Positions 13,318 through 25,923 of a stretch of 64,000 nt of DNA are shown piece by piece. Under the pieces are notes generated by a model. The model did no database searches and was not told the DNA's origin. It worked only from the letters and a program-made list of their open reading frames with translations. A program made the translations under genes and the position numbers. This DNA comes from Syngnathus acus (lineage: Eukaryota; Chordata; Actinopteri; Syngnathiformes; Syngnathidae). The stretch's first letter is position 1, and every line of letters begins with the position of its first letter. The stretch is taken from assembly GCF_901709675.1 (NCBI RefSeq), contig NC_051106.1:310001-374000 (forward strand), read 5' to 3'.

Positions 13318-14159
13318 GTCTTTAGCATTTTCTATGTCTTACCAGAGGGCACAAGAACATCCTGGGGGGGAGGGGTGAAACAAGTACTTTACCAAGCGTG
13401 ATAATAATGACATCATAGCATACATCAAATGCTGTAACACTAACCTGGCAACGAATTTGCATGCGTACAATTCATTGTGAACACGTTACATTACGCCAAC
13501 AAGACTGTTCTTCCATTTAGAGACCAAATATCAACTGGACGAGCTAGAAGATTGTTCGACAACACGTAACGAGTAGATAATTTTCTCTACTACTGTTGTG
13601 TTGCCACAAATAATCTCCAAAAAGGCTATTTTGTTCTCCCACAGGAAAAACGCAATTTTTCCGGAACCCATCATCAGATATTCCAAATCTTCAGAGTATG
13701 ATTCCAACAAGACTCAGCGTTTTAAAAACTGTTATTTTGGTCAATCTTGTCACATTTACATTCATAGCTACAGACTATAGTAAAATATAACTACCTATTT
13801 GTTGTTGTTTTTTATGCAGAAGTCAGTTTGAAATGTGCTTTATTTTGAGATCAGACGGCGACTTAACTAAAGATGGCTATTTACATATTATTTGAGACAA
13901 AACAAGTTAATTCGACAACAAAACCGCTATTTAAATAATTTATTTGCACGTTGCTTTAAACGTTATCATAAATACATATCCTACTTCATATCCAAGCATC
14001 ATGCAACAAGGGAATACAATCGGCTAACTGGCTAGCTAGGATAGTAGGAAGCATGCTAGCTGGGCCTGAAGCACAATCTCCATCAAACACGACCATGCGT
14101 TTCATGACGTCACTCTGATTACCTTCCACACGGTTAAGAGCTTCTACCGCGCGGACACC
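13318..14159. other. Probable first intron / 5' region of mga
   Basis: A/T-rich sequence between the mga start exon and the GC-rich block at 14.16 kb. I see no conserved coding frame. It probably holds the acceptor side of the mga 5' UTR intron. No transposon with clear ends was identified. Confidence 0.45.
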
Positions 14160-14560
14160 GTGACCTCAATCCACTTAACGACCCTTTCCGCTCTGTTCGC
14201 GTCTCTTCGACAGCTTTCTTTCTTGCTTGGTTAGTTGTTCCTACCGCTAGCAGCGTGCTGCCGTCAGTCGGTCGGTCCGTCTGTGTGCTGCTACGTCACG
14301 ACGCGTGACTGCGCAGTGCGCACCCTCCTCGGCCGCCATTTTAATGCCGTGCCGCTGCCACCTGCCTCTCCTTCGTCGTCGGTCAGACGTCGCCGTTCCA
14401 CCGGGACCGTCGTCACCGTTGTAGTCCGACAGCCGGCGGCAGCGCGTTGGCCCCGAAACGGATTCGGTAGGGTTTGTACCGCGGGCCGAGCTTCAACAGC
14501 AACCACGGACCGCGAGTGGGGCGTGATCTGGAGTAAAATCAATTACGACGTGTAGTATAA
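14160..14560. promoter_or_regulatory. CpG-rich probable mga promoter and untranslated first exon
   Basis: A CpG-dense segment about 0.9 kb upstream of the mga start exon. It contains a YY1-type GCCGCCATTTT motif at 14332-14342 and a TACGTCA CRE-like half site near 14292. YY1 motifs of this kind commonly sit at transcription starts of CpG-island genes. The short open frames across it look like by-products of base composition. Assignment to mga is by position only. Confidence 0.5.
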
Positions 14561-14883
14561 CATAACGACGACTCGTTTGAGCTTGTGCAACGAAGCGGTA
14601 ACATAACGACGGATTTGAGAGTGCAACCACGCGTGTATCGGTACGCGTGCGGTCAGCTACGACGACGTGTAGTAATACAACTATAAGTCTATTTTCGTCC
14701 TAGTGTACTTCAATGGTTAGAAGTAATTAACGTACAAAACGTAACTATAGTTGAGTAATTATGAATCGGAAATTTTTCACGTTTACTTGCTGTATTTAGG
14801 AACTGCGGGGATCTGTGCATTTTATACCCTGCCATGTCAAAATAGGCTATGAATGACAACACGTGAAAAAGAAAAAAAAAGTC

Positions 14884-14937
14884 AGTACTTCTAGCGAACA
14901 GAATTGAGGAGGTACAACTTAACTGGTCTATAGTAGT
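14884..14937. repeat. Segment shared with the hAT-like element at 17.1-18.0 kb
   Basis: About 54 bp containing agtacttctagcgaacagaa and a following GGTACAACTTAACTGGT stretch. It recurs at ~17468-17525 with two or three differences, inside the hAT-like element at 17101-18005. It may mark a fragment of that element family; its source is otherwise unknown. Confidence 0.6.
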
Positions 14938-15128
14938 AACCCAACAATGATGTGTAGTAGAATTACCACGGTGTGTACTTGTCTGAAGTAAGATCTACAA
15001 CACCCACTAACACAACAGCCAAGTTGTGTAGCAGTCGTTAATGTGCACAAAATGGTAACACATGCTTGTCTTTTCACATGCTACGAGTAGTACAGTGGTG
15101 TGAGGTAACACAACATATACAGCAACTG

Positions 15129-15417
15129 CAGAGGCGTAGCCAGGAATTTTTCCAGTAGGGGCGCACGCCCAAAGGAAAAAAAATCGAACATCACCCACGC
15201 CGTTCGCTGATCGCTAAAACAACATCCGGGTCCAGGAGGCAAACGGTGAATGGATAACATCGCGCACATAGAATAACGCAAGCACATTCGCGCAAGACCG
15301 AAAGAAAAAAACGGCATGAAAATGAAGAATCGAAAAAGCTCGATTTTTTTCAACCGGGGCGCAGGGAGTCCTAACCGGGGCGCCGCCCCGGCTCACCCCG
15401 GCTTGGCTACGCCTCTG
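15129..15417. mobile_element. hAT-type MITE with perfect 8-bp target duplication
   Basis: A 289-bp element with terminal inverted repeats: left end cagaggcgtagccagg, right end cttggctacgcctctg. The flanks are identical 8-mers, agcaactg at 15121-15128 and 15418-15425, the target duplication length of hAT transposons. It has no transposase and a GC-rich stretch near the right end. Confidence 0.85.
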
Positions 15418-15608
15418 AGCAACTGTACTTGAGTTTTGTACTTTTTATAACAAATTAGCTGCGGGATCTTGTCTCATTTGACTGTCGTGTGCCACAGTGT
15501 TGGGAAATAACAAAGTACATCGTATTTGAGCACTTCACTATTCTGAACTGTCATTCTCACACATTCAAAATAAAGAATTCAATCAAGATATTTATCAATA
15601 CTTCTAAC

Positions 15609-16359
15609 TAGGGCTGTGGACTCGGGGACTCGGACTCGGTCGGACTCGGTCATTTTTTGCCGGACCCGGACTCTGTGCTGATTTTGACCGAGTCCGACAA
15701 TAAAAAAAATACGTTCAATTTTATTTTCATCATGCTGCTGAGAATGCGCGTAGGAATACTGTCCACAGCCCTGCTTACGATCAATGCGGCCGAGGTTGAT
15801 GGCTCCACATCGACGGAGGAGGATGAGTTTGAAAAAGAACTTGACAGCATTGAGCGCCGCCGGCGTTTGTCGGCCGCCACCTCGCCAACCGACATAGATG
15901 AAGAAATTGGGGCAATGTTGGCACTTGGTCGAATGAAAGAGAGCCCATTTGTTACAGCTGATCGTTATCCGTCCGGCCTCAAGGCAGCGACTCGGACACT
16001 AACAGGAATGCCAATCAGCCAAGTCAGCGTAGAGCGCCTGTTTTCGGGGCTCAAGTTTATCATGTCTGATCAGCGCGGCGCGATGAAGGCTGACTTGGTT
16101 GAGGCGATTTTGTTCCTAAGAACAAACTCAAGTCGTTGAATTGAAACTTGAAAGTATCTGTTTATTGTATTCGTTTATATGTTTAATAAAGACAAAGCCA
16201 TCACAAAACTGTTGTAATTATTTAGATTTTGATCTAAATTAGCCTTGAATAAAGACTAAGCAGTCACATGAATTAACAGAAAAAATGGACAGCCGGACTC
16301 GGTGGTCAAGAGGCCGGACTCGGACTCGGTGCAAAAATCCGACCGAGTCCACAGCCCTG
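15609..16359 (+). mobile_element. Short hAT element retaining a transposase C-terminus
   Basis: A 751-bp element with ends tagggctgtggactcgg and ccgagtccacagccctg, flanked by identical 8-mers cttctaac (15601-15608 and 16360-16367). GGACTCGG-type subterminal repeats occur at both ends. Internally it keeps only the 3' part of a hAT transposase gene with an AATAAA-like signal near 16186. It is an internally deleted, probably non-autonomous copy. Confidence 0.88.
15657..16139 (+). CDS. hAT transposase C-terminal dimerization domain fragment
   Basis: An open frame of 160 codons inside the 751-bp hAT element. The last third matches the hAT family dimerization region: TGMPISQVSVERLFSGLKF followed by a LVEAILFLRTN stretch, typical of BED-type hAT transposases. 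The DDE catalytic core and N-terminal BED finger are absent, so it cannot transpose DNA alone. The first ATG lies next to the left terminal repeat and the N-terminal ~50 residues may simply be read-through. It is a transposon relic, not a host gene. Confidence 0.6.
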   Translation: MPDPDSVLILTESDNKKNTFNFIFIMLLRMRVGILSTALLTINAAEVDGSTSTEEDEFEKELDSIERRRRLSAATSPTDIDEEIGAMLALGRMKESPFVTADRYPSGLKAATRTLTGMPISQVSVERLFSGLKFIMSDQRGAMKADLVEAILFLRTNSSR

Positions 16360-17100
16360 CTTCTAACAGCCAGTTTTACTGTTGCTTTTTTTAATCTCTG
16401 CAGATGACAACCCAAAGAAAAGATTCAAAAAGGAGGTGAACCTACCTGTACCTCCACTTTTATCAGTCTGTTTTTACACAAGTGTCTATACTTTTAATTA
16501 AGTGCACAGTACTTTTGCCACCTGTGGCAGCGTCTGGGGGCACCTAGGCCTAAATTGCATAAGACTTATTTGGCACATCATGTGTTGCTCAAAACGTTAA
16601 AAAAAAAGCCAGATACTCATTTATTCAAAAACATGTAAAGCAGAAGCATTTCTGCTGTCTTGTTAAAACTACGGAATAATCCCCCCCCAATGTCTTAGCT
16701 CAAGCAGAATCTCTCATTGCATTGTGGCCAATGGTACACTGGGTATTGCACACGTTAGTATTGCAAAATAGGGATAAATATTCCTTGCGGCAAATGGTGG
16801 ATGGGTTATCTTGCATGCTTCTTGGGAGCTAGTTGCAGAGGCCATAGATATATAACAGATAGTGTTTGGCTTCTTCATTTTAACTCATTTAATTTTTGAT
16901 CGATTTTGACATGGATTGGGTTGTTACAAACATCAGATGTGCAGCTATGATGCAAGCTATCTGTCAATTTATAATTGGGATTTTAACTAAGATACCATCG
17001 CAGGACTGCCACTTCAACGGGGCAGTAAAGGCTGTATGTATTGTTATCTATGCAGAGGGTCATCTGAATCATGCGTGTTAGTTTTAGGCTGAAGTAATTT

Positions 17101-18005
17101 AGGGTGACCAGACGTCCTCTTTTTCCCGGACATGTCCTACTTTTAAGACCTAAAAAAATGTCCGAGGGGAATTTCAAAATCGTCCGGGATTTTGTTGGAC
17201 TGCCTCAAACATAATACATGTACAGTACATTGTCAATAGAATTGCCACTCCGTTCCATTTCACTCAATTCTAGGTTTTTCTGTATCGTTCGCAAATAAGT
17301 CACGCCCTCCAACTCAAATCTAGTCACTTTGCTGCGAAGTAGGGTGGGCTGGCCAGTCTACACCAAGTGTTTACAAGCGATGCCTAAACAAAAATGCACG
17401 TTCACGGAGGGGTTGAATAAAAAAATTCCCGTGCTTTCGCCAGGGTTGTGATCCTTATGAAGACAAACTCAGTACTTCTAGCGAACAGAATTGAGGTGGT
17501 ACAACTTAACTGGTTTATAGTAGTACAAAGGAGTCTTAGGGCATAAGCATAGGTGGCGCTGTCCAACTTATCGTCAGAGTAAAAAAAAAAAAAAACATGC
17601 TTGACATGCAAGACAGGCACTTACGTGTCTGTGGCAAATAATGGTGCCAACGCCCCCAGCAAGAGGAGGACTGAAGAGGAGCCCTTTTTTTTTTTCTTCA
17701 AATGTTGCATCAATGGCTGTATTTCTTTTGTCTTTTTTTACTTAGTGTACCACTATAAAACTAAAAAATGTCAGCGTACACATGTTTTTGTTTGTGTAAA
17801 TATGTTATTGTATGTATGTTGTTTTGTGTGTCAATATGTTTTTGTTATTGTATATATGTTTTGTGTTATTCGAGCCAATAAATGCAATTGCTATACAGAC
17901 ACCATGTCATTTGTGTCATAACATACGACACAAATGACCCCCAAAAAAATAACCAGATAAAATGACCCCACCCCCCTAAAAAAAAGAAAAAATCTGGTCA
18001 CCCTA
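17101..18005 (+). mobile_element. hAT-like element with degenerate transposase start
   Basis: About 0.9 kb bounded by agggtgaccagac on the left and tctggtcaccct on the right, a clear terminal inverted repeat. Flanks are A/T-rich and similar (gtaattta versus ataattta), suggesting a decayed 8-bp target duplication. Near 17381 a frame opens with MPKQKCTFTEG, a typical transposase-type N-terminus, but stops within about 25 codons. The rest is non-coding and A/T-rich. Confidence 0.65.
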
Positions 18006-19179
18006 AATAATTTAATCTCCATAATCCCCTCGCCAAACACTGGCCAATAGCAGATCCCATCGATCAATTTCCTGAACTAGTTATTTTGGTCCAATGTTAA
18101 TCCGTACTTTTTAGCGCAAAGTTAACTGGTGCTTGTGTCCTTGCTTGCTCATGGATACCTTTGTGTGATCCTCCTCCTGACTAGTAGGAAGTGGGCTTTC
18201 ATAGTACGAAGCAGGTTTTCTCCTCAACTGCCATTTCCCCCGCAAGCTGCTCTGTAACTGTCAGAGGACTAGCGCTAACAACAAAATGGCAGTTCCGTTG
18301 ATGTCGCATCATCTCATCTGGGTCCGCAAATTGCCCAATGGAACGAGTGAGTGCATGGTGCACAGCACCAATGTGCACAGCAGCAAACTATTTTGTCGTC
18401 TATAAACATTTCTGCAAATCAGCGCATGAGAGAAGTAGACTGTCAACTAGTACACACAATCAAAGCAAACAGAAAAGAAAATCTTGTCAATTAAGACGGC
18501 CTTTAGATTGTAGCTATATTAAAAACCTCTCCGAGAGCTAAAAGTTGGAAAGCTAGCACGTCCGCGGGGAGAGGGGGTTCTTTAAAAGTGGCGACAAACG
18601 CAGCCTCGTTTAGCCACCGCTGGCCTCACTTGACGTCAACGACGAGCTTAGCACTGTGGTCAGATTGGCATCAGTAGCTTACATATTAGGTCTTAACGTC
18701 ATAACCATGTTTAGGAAGCATCAAGTAGCATGCTGGCTCACATCAGATGAATCAAGAAATGCAACAAGAATTTTTGGCTGGGTGTACACTTGGGGAAGTA
18801 GGCGGGGTACCGCTCATGTGAACCGCTCCAGGACGCCCGTAAGCGGTTCACATGATGGATGGATGGATAATTGCCGTTTTGTTTTTTTCTATTAACAGTT
18901 TGCAATCAAAAATGGTTGTCTGGCTCACACAAAGTGAGGGTGCACAACAACAGCCTCAGTGCCATCTTGTTGATGCTAACCACTTTCATGACCTCACCAG
19001 AGGTTCCAGAGACCTGGTTTTGTTGTGTTTGATGTCAGTAACCCTGCATATGAAGCTGTTAGAAATGAAAGTTTTTAATGAGTCTCATTCATTCAAATTA
19101 ACAAGCAAGTTAAAAAGTGCCAAAGAAAGTGTGCAAAACTCAAGTGTTCACTAGGTGTCTCGAGTCCCATTCGGTCAGT
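18006..19179. other. Intergenic / tyro3 3' UTR, no gene recognised
   Basis: No conserved coding frame was seen. A short inverted repeat (gtgaacc-gct and agc-ggttcac) occurs at ~18821-18851, followed by a ggatggatgg run. The part closest to 19180 is probably tyro3 3' UTR. Confidence 0.4.
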
Positions 19180-22100
19180 TCACACGTGAACAACAGCGTC
19201 GTCGTCCTCTTCCAGATTGTCCACGCCTGGCCCCTGCCCCCCTCCACAGGGGTCCACAATGTACCTGTAGTCTGCGCTGCCTCCGATAGCCAGCGCGGCC
19301 CCGGACGCCACCATCAGCCAGTCCTGCTCCTCGTCCTCAGCGTCCCGCTTCCAGGGGACGCTCAAGCCGTCACCCTCTCGTGCGCCGTCTGCCCCGCTGG
19401 CCCCCCTGCCCTCTTGGCCTTCTCCCTTCACGTTGACGTAATGTAAGGACTCCTTGCACGGGACGCCGGGTGAAAAACTAAGCCGCAGCTCCTCCAGCAA
19501 TACCACCAGACGTTGGAACGTTGGCCGACATTTGGGGACTGGACTCCAACAGCTGTGCATCACGTCGTAACTGAGAGGTCATGAAATTGGTGCAAGATGC
19601 ATGAATCGCATGACATTGAGCTAATCAAAACTGAGCCACACGACTAGAACTGGTAGGTCACATGACATCATGATAACACAGACTGCAGTGGTTATGACAC
19701 TAACTACAATCTCATGACATCACTGAGCGGGTATGACAATGTTACGTCATGGCGAGCCTGAAAGGTCACAAGACAGCAAGACGTCAAAATGACATTGTTA
19801 CGATGTCATCACAGAAACTTGATAATCATTATGACGTTATAGCCGAGATCACATGTCAGGTCAAATCATGTGATGTTATATCATGTGACAGTCACTGACG
19901 TGGCATTGGCTTGAGCTGGCACATGACATAATCCTTGCTGACATGACACCATAACTGAGGTGTCGCATACATCCCAGACTCACATGTCTTGTCTGCACTC
20001 GGCAGGTTTCTTGAGGCGCTCTCCTCGTATCAGGTACTCGTAGATCTCAGAGTTCTCCACGCCAGGATACGGCGTCTGGCCGCGGGTCATCACTTCCCAC
20101 ATGGTGACGCCAAAGGCCCACTGTGACACACACAAACAGGTTTAAATCACCTCCGATAGCCTCCGTGAGACAAGAATCGATGACATCATGTTTGCCTTCA
20201 TCCCGACCACTATAATGACTATTTCATTGAGTTGACGATACCGATTGCTGTGGGGCTAAAAATAAAACGTAGCAGTACCACGTCGCTCTGCGTGGTGTAG
20301 ACGTTGTCGGCCAAGCTTTCCAACGCGATCCACTTGACGGGGAGCTTGGAGACGGATCCCTGCCGGTAATAGTCTCCTGAGTAGATCTTCTTGGAGAGAC
20401 CAAAGTCTGCGACGCACACAACCATGTTCTCATCCAGCCTGATGCAGAGCAGAAGGACGTCACCACAATCATCTAACGGCTGTGGACGTATTGTGTGACC
20501 GAGGTGCGTGAAAACCAAAGGCAATAGCGCAGAGGAGGACTGACATGCAGTTGCGGGCCGCCAGATCTCTGTGGATGATATTGTGACCGCTCAGGTATTC
20601 CATCCCCCTCGCCACGTCCAACATGAACTGAACCAGCACGTGCGCCGACAAGTCCTGACGGGAAAGACATGGCAAGCGAGCACAAGCGGCAGTCACGCGC
20701 ACGAGGAAAGGCGGCGGGCGCAGTGAAGCCCAGCCCATCTCACAATGAGCTGTGATGACAAGTTGCGAGCCGCAACTCAAGTTGTGATGCGGTGAGGACG
20801 TCAGTAAAGCAAAGTGGAAGGTGAGTGCGAAAGCATGGAGCTAGCGGCCCATGAGGGTGGGCTGGCTGGGGACACGTACAAAGGGCTGGTCACCGAGCCT
20901 GGACAGGAGCAGGAATGTGTGCAGGTCTCCGTGCTTCATGAAGGGCAAGACCATCATTGGGACGGGCAAACGCTGAGCATGACGCCGCTGCAAACTCACT
21001 CCTGTTGGCCCAAACGCAGTGCCCGTCAAAAGAAAGTGATGTAAGGTAGTGTTGTCAAAAGGCCCGATACTTTCGGTACCAACACGCAAAAAATACATCG
21101 ATACCTGCTTTTTGTGGTACCGACTACCGAATATTTAACTTTTCACTCGGCGAGCTGTGTCGATTCTTGCCGAAACTGATGGGGGCAGTATACGCATGGA
21201 GCAGCAGTCAGCGGCTCTGAAGAAGCAGAAAACCTTCGGTCTTTCATAACAATGGCTTCAGCAAGTTGGAGTGGAAGTCCAACACGCCGGCTTGTTGAGA
21301 AGCCAGGTCGCTCAAAGAGTTGCGTGTGGAAATATTTTGCATTCGAGGCGGATACAACCGGAGCAATTATAGATTCGAACAAGCCAACGTCTTGCTTGTT
21401 TTTATAGATGTGTGACTTGAAGGCTCCATGCCACTGCTGCTCTTTTTTAATGTATATCACAGGTATTGGTACCGACTACTGAAATTCTGGTATCGTGACA
21501 CTACTAGTGCTCGGTACCGGAACCAGACTGGCTTTACCAATGAGCTGGATGACGTTGGGGTGGTGGAAGTCCTTCATGTAGGCCGCCTCCTTCAGGCACT
21601 GCTCGATGTCACCTGACGCGGTGATGTCAGCTGGCCACGCCCACAGGGTGACATCATCAGAGCGTGACTTTGCAAGGCAGGCCACGTGGCCACCGGAGAA
21701 CACTCACATCTCAGAACCTTGACTGCTACCTTCTGGACCTGGCAGTCGTCTTTCTTCAGGAAGGCCTCACGCACCGAGCCAAACTCACCTAAACACACAG
21801 AGCACGCGGGCGCTGTCAGTCGACATGGCGGCAACATTGGAGCCAAGGCAAAACATGATGCGAACACACAACGTGACCTTTGCCCAGCATGTGGCCGAGT
21901 ACAAGCAGCCTCTCTGGGATAAGAACGTCCTTCAGTGTGTTGTTGAGCTCCTCGCTAATACCCAGACTATCCACTAGAGAAGAAACACACAACAGCATTC
22001 ATTTGATTCACTGAGATAAACTAACATTGCAGTGGGCATGGCTAAATGAAAGGTGGCATGTCACGTGACAGCAGGCCCCTCCCTATTTAAACTTGAGACA

Positions 22101-25100
22101 ATCGGTCTGTTTTCATGGACGACTACTAGAATATGGAAAATCTTAACTTTTGAGAAGCTGAAAAGTATATAGTATATATATATATATATATGTAAAAAAC
22201 CTGGGGTTAATTAAGTTTTTCCCTGCTTCCTAACAACTAGATTGTTGACTCAGCAGTAAAATGAAGACTAGTTATGGAACACGACTACTCCAGTACTCAC
22301 ATGTTGAAACTTGCATGTCGCCGGCGTTTCGGTTGAAGGAGCGAGCGGCCGTGAAGGAGACCGGAGTGTCAGTGCCGGTGGGGGGGAAAACCCAACTGCA
22401 GACGGAACAAAAAAGGTGTCTCACACACACAGACGAGCTAGATTCTGACAACTTTCTGTACCCAAATTGCGTTTCCTTCCCGCGTCGCCGAGCAAAGACT
22501 GAAAAAAGCAGCGCCAAGACTGTCAGCGCCAGAAAGGCGAACAGGACGCCCACCCAGATGTGGTTCCGCTCCGTGGGGGCGCTTGCGGACACTGCCCAGC
22601 CGTCTGCATGCTCAAAGGCACCTTCATTAGCGTGATGTGAGCACATAATTAGCATGTTAGCGGCTAACACACCCAAAGTGGGCAGGACCACAACGGGCGG
22701 GCTCCAGGGTCCGCATCCCACAGCTGTGCAGGCCGACACCTGGACGGACGCGTTGAAGAGGCGACCGCCGCCCGTAAGCCTGGCCCTGGGCTCCTTGAAC
22801 AGGAGCGGCTCCTGGACACACCATTTGTAGACGTCTCAAAAGCAATTTAATTCATTGACAACTATTTTAATTATCGAATAAACATTTCAAGCCATCGTTT
22901 AACTTGATATTGTCCAAATCCTCAGATTTTAGAAGTTCTTCTCTGCTTTCTGTCGTCCTGCACAAAATCAGACGGGTTATCTTTGTGTTTGATCAAATTA
23001 AGACATTTGCAAACATCTACTTTTATTTTGGAAACTACTAGAATGGCAATCGAACACAAAAATAGGGCTGCACCGGACAATAAGTTTAATAATTACTTAC
23101 TCTGTCGATTAATTGATGATTCAGCGCAAAAAAAAAATCCTTCATACGTCAACCAATGGTCGCAACGAGCGCACCTGTCGCTCCCCTCCCAGGATCCATT
23201 GCAGCTTGTAGGCCAGCAGCTGTCCCTGAAGCTCCTCCTCCCGAAGCTCCGCCCACCTGAGGCTCAGCTGCCGTTCCGACAACTTGAAGGTCAAGTTCCC
23301 AGGGGCCACGGAGGGTACTGCGAGGACACCGTTGTGACGCGGCCGCGGCCCTGACTCCAGATTGGCGGCTCACCTGACTCGGGCGTGAGGAAGTGCGTCC
23401 AGGGGGAGAAGGGTGACGCCCCCACCTCGTTGAGACAGGAGACACGTGCGCTGTAGTTTGTGTGGTGGGTCAGACCGGTCAGGACGTGACTGTGAGGAGG
23501 GACGGCCACCGACCACTCGGGCATGACGACACGGCCGAGAGACAACCGTTGGAGCTGAAGGGGGACGAATGATGCCGTTTTGTTTGTGTGTGCTAGCTGA
23601 AACCACACCCCGCTCACTCAGCTGCGTAAGTGTGCACATTACCTGGACAATGCAGGCGGACAACTCAGAGTGACCTTTGAATCCTGGTTGCCATGACAAC
23701 AAGGCATCGCTCTGAACCATCTTGGCAACCTCGAGTCCGGCGGGAGCTGCCGGCAACACTGTCACACGCACAAAATGGTTCAGCTGTTACCCTAACGCTA
23801 ATGCTAGTCTCACCTTTGATGTTGACCGTTCCGGTTCTGGAAACGGAGATTCCCCGGGCATTACGGGCCTCGCAGTAGAACTTGAGCGTGTTGTTGACAC
23901 CTGCGCGCCGATGACACAACATGTGAGCATGTAACTCCTCATTTGTTCATGCGGGAGGCCATGTGACATCTAGGATACGCGAGGTCTTACCCAGGACCCG
24001 AAAGATGGAGGGGGACGGAGTGGCGCCTCCCTCTTGGACGCCTCCCAGCCACCACAGAACCTCCACGGGCTCGGGCGGCCCGACAGCACCGCAGGTCAGG
24101 TTGAAGGGCTCGCCGGGGAGCGTGGCCACATCCTGAGGCTCTTGAACAAAGTGGGGGACACCTGGAAAAGATGCATGCAGCCTATGAGTGCAAGGCTTTG
24201 GACAAACCAAACCAAAGTTTGGTCCTCGCCTTCGACTGTGATCCAGGCTCGTTCCGACGACAATGTCTGACCGCGGAAGTCCACCTCGCACCAGTACTGA
24301 CCCGCATCCTGCTGCTGGACCGACTTCGCACTGAAATGCAAAGTTGGAGACCTTAACTGGAAGCGGATTTGGGAAAGGACCCGGAATGGACTGCGGTCAC
24401 ATTTGCTGGACGGCACGGCGAGGGTGAGAAACATGGCAAAGCGCCCCGCCCCCCAAACAGAAGCCAAACCCCAAAGACAGAGAGCAACTAGTTTTGGAAG
24501 TTGGTACCTGTGGTAGGTCTCCCAGTGTTTCTCCCCGAGGGCAATGAACATCTGGTCGCTGCTGAGGAGCCGAGCGCCGTCCTTCATCCAAACCACGTCT
24601 GGCTCCTCCACACCATCCACGGCGCAGCCCAGACGGACGGCATTGCCCTGAGAGACCGTCTGGTTGCTCGGGTGCCGACTGAACGTGACGCCGCTTGAAA
24701 AACCCGATTGAGGTGCCGTGGTGTCACCTAAAGGAAGCGATTCACACCAGACATAGCACACAACTTGTGTGGTTTTGTAATTAAATTATTCGCTGTGCCT
24801 CTTGTCCTTACTAGTTGTATTATTTTTTGTTTCAAGTTTGTTTGTACTTTGCATTGTATTGTATATTGGAACCGCTTAAATCGAACCGCAATATGATGGC
24901 GTTGAGCTATCCAATGGAGCAGAAAAAAACAACAACAGTCCAACTATCCTTGACACCAAGACAATGTAAAGGCAATACGTGTGCATGCCGGTATCATCGT
25001 AAACCTTGTGTCCCGAACGAGCACTCTAGAATCCTTTTCTACTTGTAGCATTTCAAGATGCTTTCAAAAATGTCAATCGGCATCCCTCACACGCACACAA

Positions 25101-25431
25101 GTCCAACAACATGACATCATCACTCTTCCCGGACATCCATGCCGACGTCATCCCGTTGCGATGAATCTGATGACGTCAACACGGCAAGTCAGTGCGATCC
25201 TGCACGATCATTGATCGATAACGCGATAGAATTACAAATAGACAGACAACGAAGGACGATATATAGCATTTTCACCGCATTAAAGTGCTAGAAAAACATT
25301 TTACAAAGTGCACCTGCCCCTCCCACGTTCAATCAAGCAGTAATAAATCAATCAATTCATCCAGTGGACTCACCGAAAGCACCAGAGGCTAGCACAGCGA
25401 CCAAAGCGAGTCTCAGCACCAGCTCGTCCAT
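19180..25431 (-). CDS. tyro3: TAM-family receptor tyrosine kinase, TYRO3 type, multi-exon
   Basis: TAM receptors bind GAS6 or protein S and signal in phosphatidylserine-dependent clearance and cell survival. The start exon at 25.4 kb encodes a signal peptide ([20 protein letters not shown]). Ig1 is at ~24.25-24.72 kb ([21 protein letters not shown]), Ig2 at ~23.82-24.17 kb, FN3-1 at ~23.37-23.76 kb and FN3-2 at ~22.68-23.31 kb. The membrane exon is ~22.51-22.63 kb ([19 protein letters not shown]). Kinase exons follow: GKGEFGSV loop and VAVKVLR lysine (~21.7-21.9 kb), HRDLAARNC (~20.55 kb), [17 protein letters not shown] and [15 protein letters not shown] (~20.28-20.44 kb), and the C-lobe to 19180. 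The activation segment is closer to TYRO3 than to AXL or MERTK. It lies directly upstream of mga on the same strand, as in human 15q15, and all catalytic motifs seen are intact. Confidence 0.92.
19565..19984. repeat. ATGACAT-rich tyro3 intron
   Basis: This ~420-bp intron between the last two tyro3 exons is crowded with variants of catgacat / atgtcatg on both strands, giving a weak irregular periodicity. It is not a clean tandem array and contains no coding frame. Confidence 0.5.
21047..21503 (+). mobile_element. hAT-like fragment with BED-type transposase N-terminus in a tyro3 intron
   Basis: Lies between kinase exons of tyro3. The left end tagtgttgtcaaaaggcccg and the right end gtatcgtgacacta are imperfect inverted repeats, with repeated ggtaccgacta motifs inside. 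On the + strand, from 21252, a frame reads [15 protein letters not shown] and then KPTSCLF, resembling the start of a BED zinc finger of hAT transposases, and soon stops. It is non-autonomous. A matching target duplication was not found, so exact ends are uncertain. Confidence 0.6.
22164..22192. repeat. (TA)n microsatellite in a tyro3 intron
   Basis: A short run of alternating TA inside a tyro3 intron upstream of the membrane-exon block. Confidence 0.8.
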
Positions 25432-25923
25432 GTTTGTTTGCTCGCCTATGGCGCACGGACTTGCCCTTGCGCACACTCACGTCCTACGCGCTTGTGTGTG
25501 TGTGTGCGTGTAGTTGCGGGGGGGCGGGGTATAGATTAGAAAATGCACTTGGAGCCATCCGCCAACCGCTGGCGAAAGCAAAAGCGCACGCTTCCGCTTC
25601 GATCCGAGGTTCACTTGCGGCGCGAAAAGACAAAAACGCAGAGGGAAGAGCAGGGAAGAATTCTGGAAGAAAGTTGCTCGGCGAGAGGGGAGGTGGTGAT
25701 CACCGACAAGTTTGTGACGACAACGTCAGGTGACCGCACCGGATGTGGAATTCCACGCCTTCAAAATACTCTTACCGCGTGACGTTTCTTCGACTTTCTT
25801 TCCTGGCACTTAGCTACTTTGCGTCACGTCACACTGTGGAGTCAACGAGCTGAGGAGACCCTGTACATCAGGGGTCAGCAACCTTTCTTAAACCGAGAGC
25901 TACTTCCTGGGTACTGATTAAGG

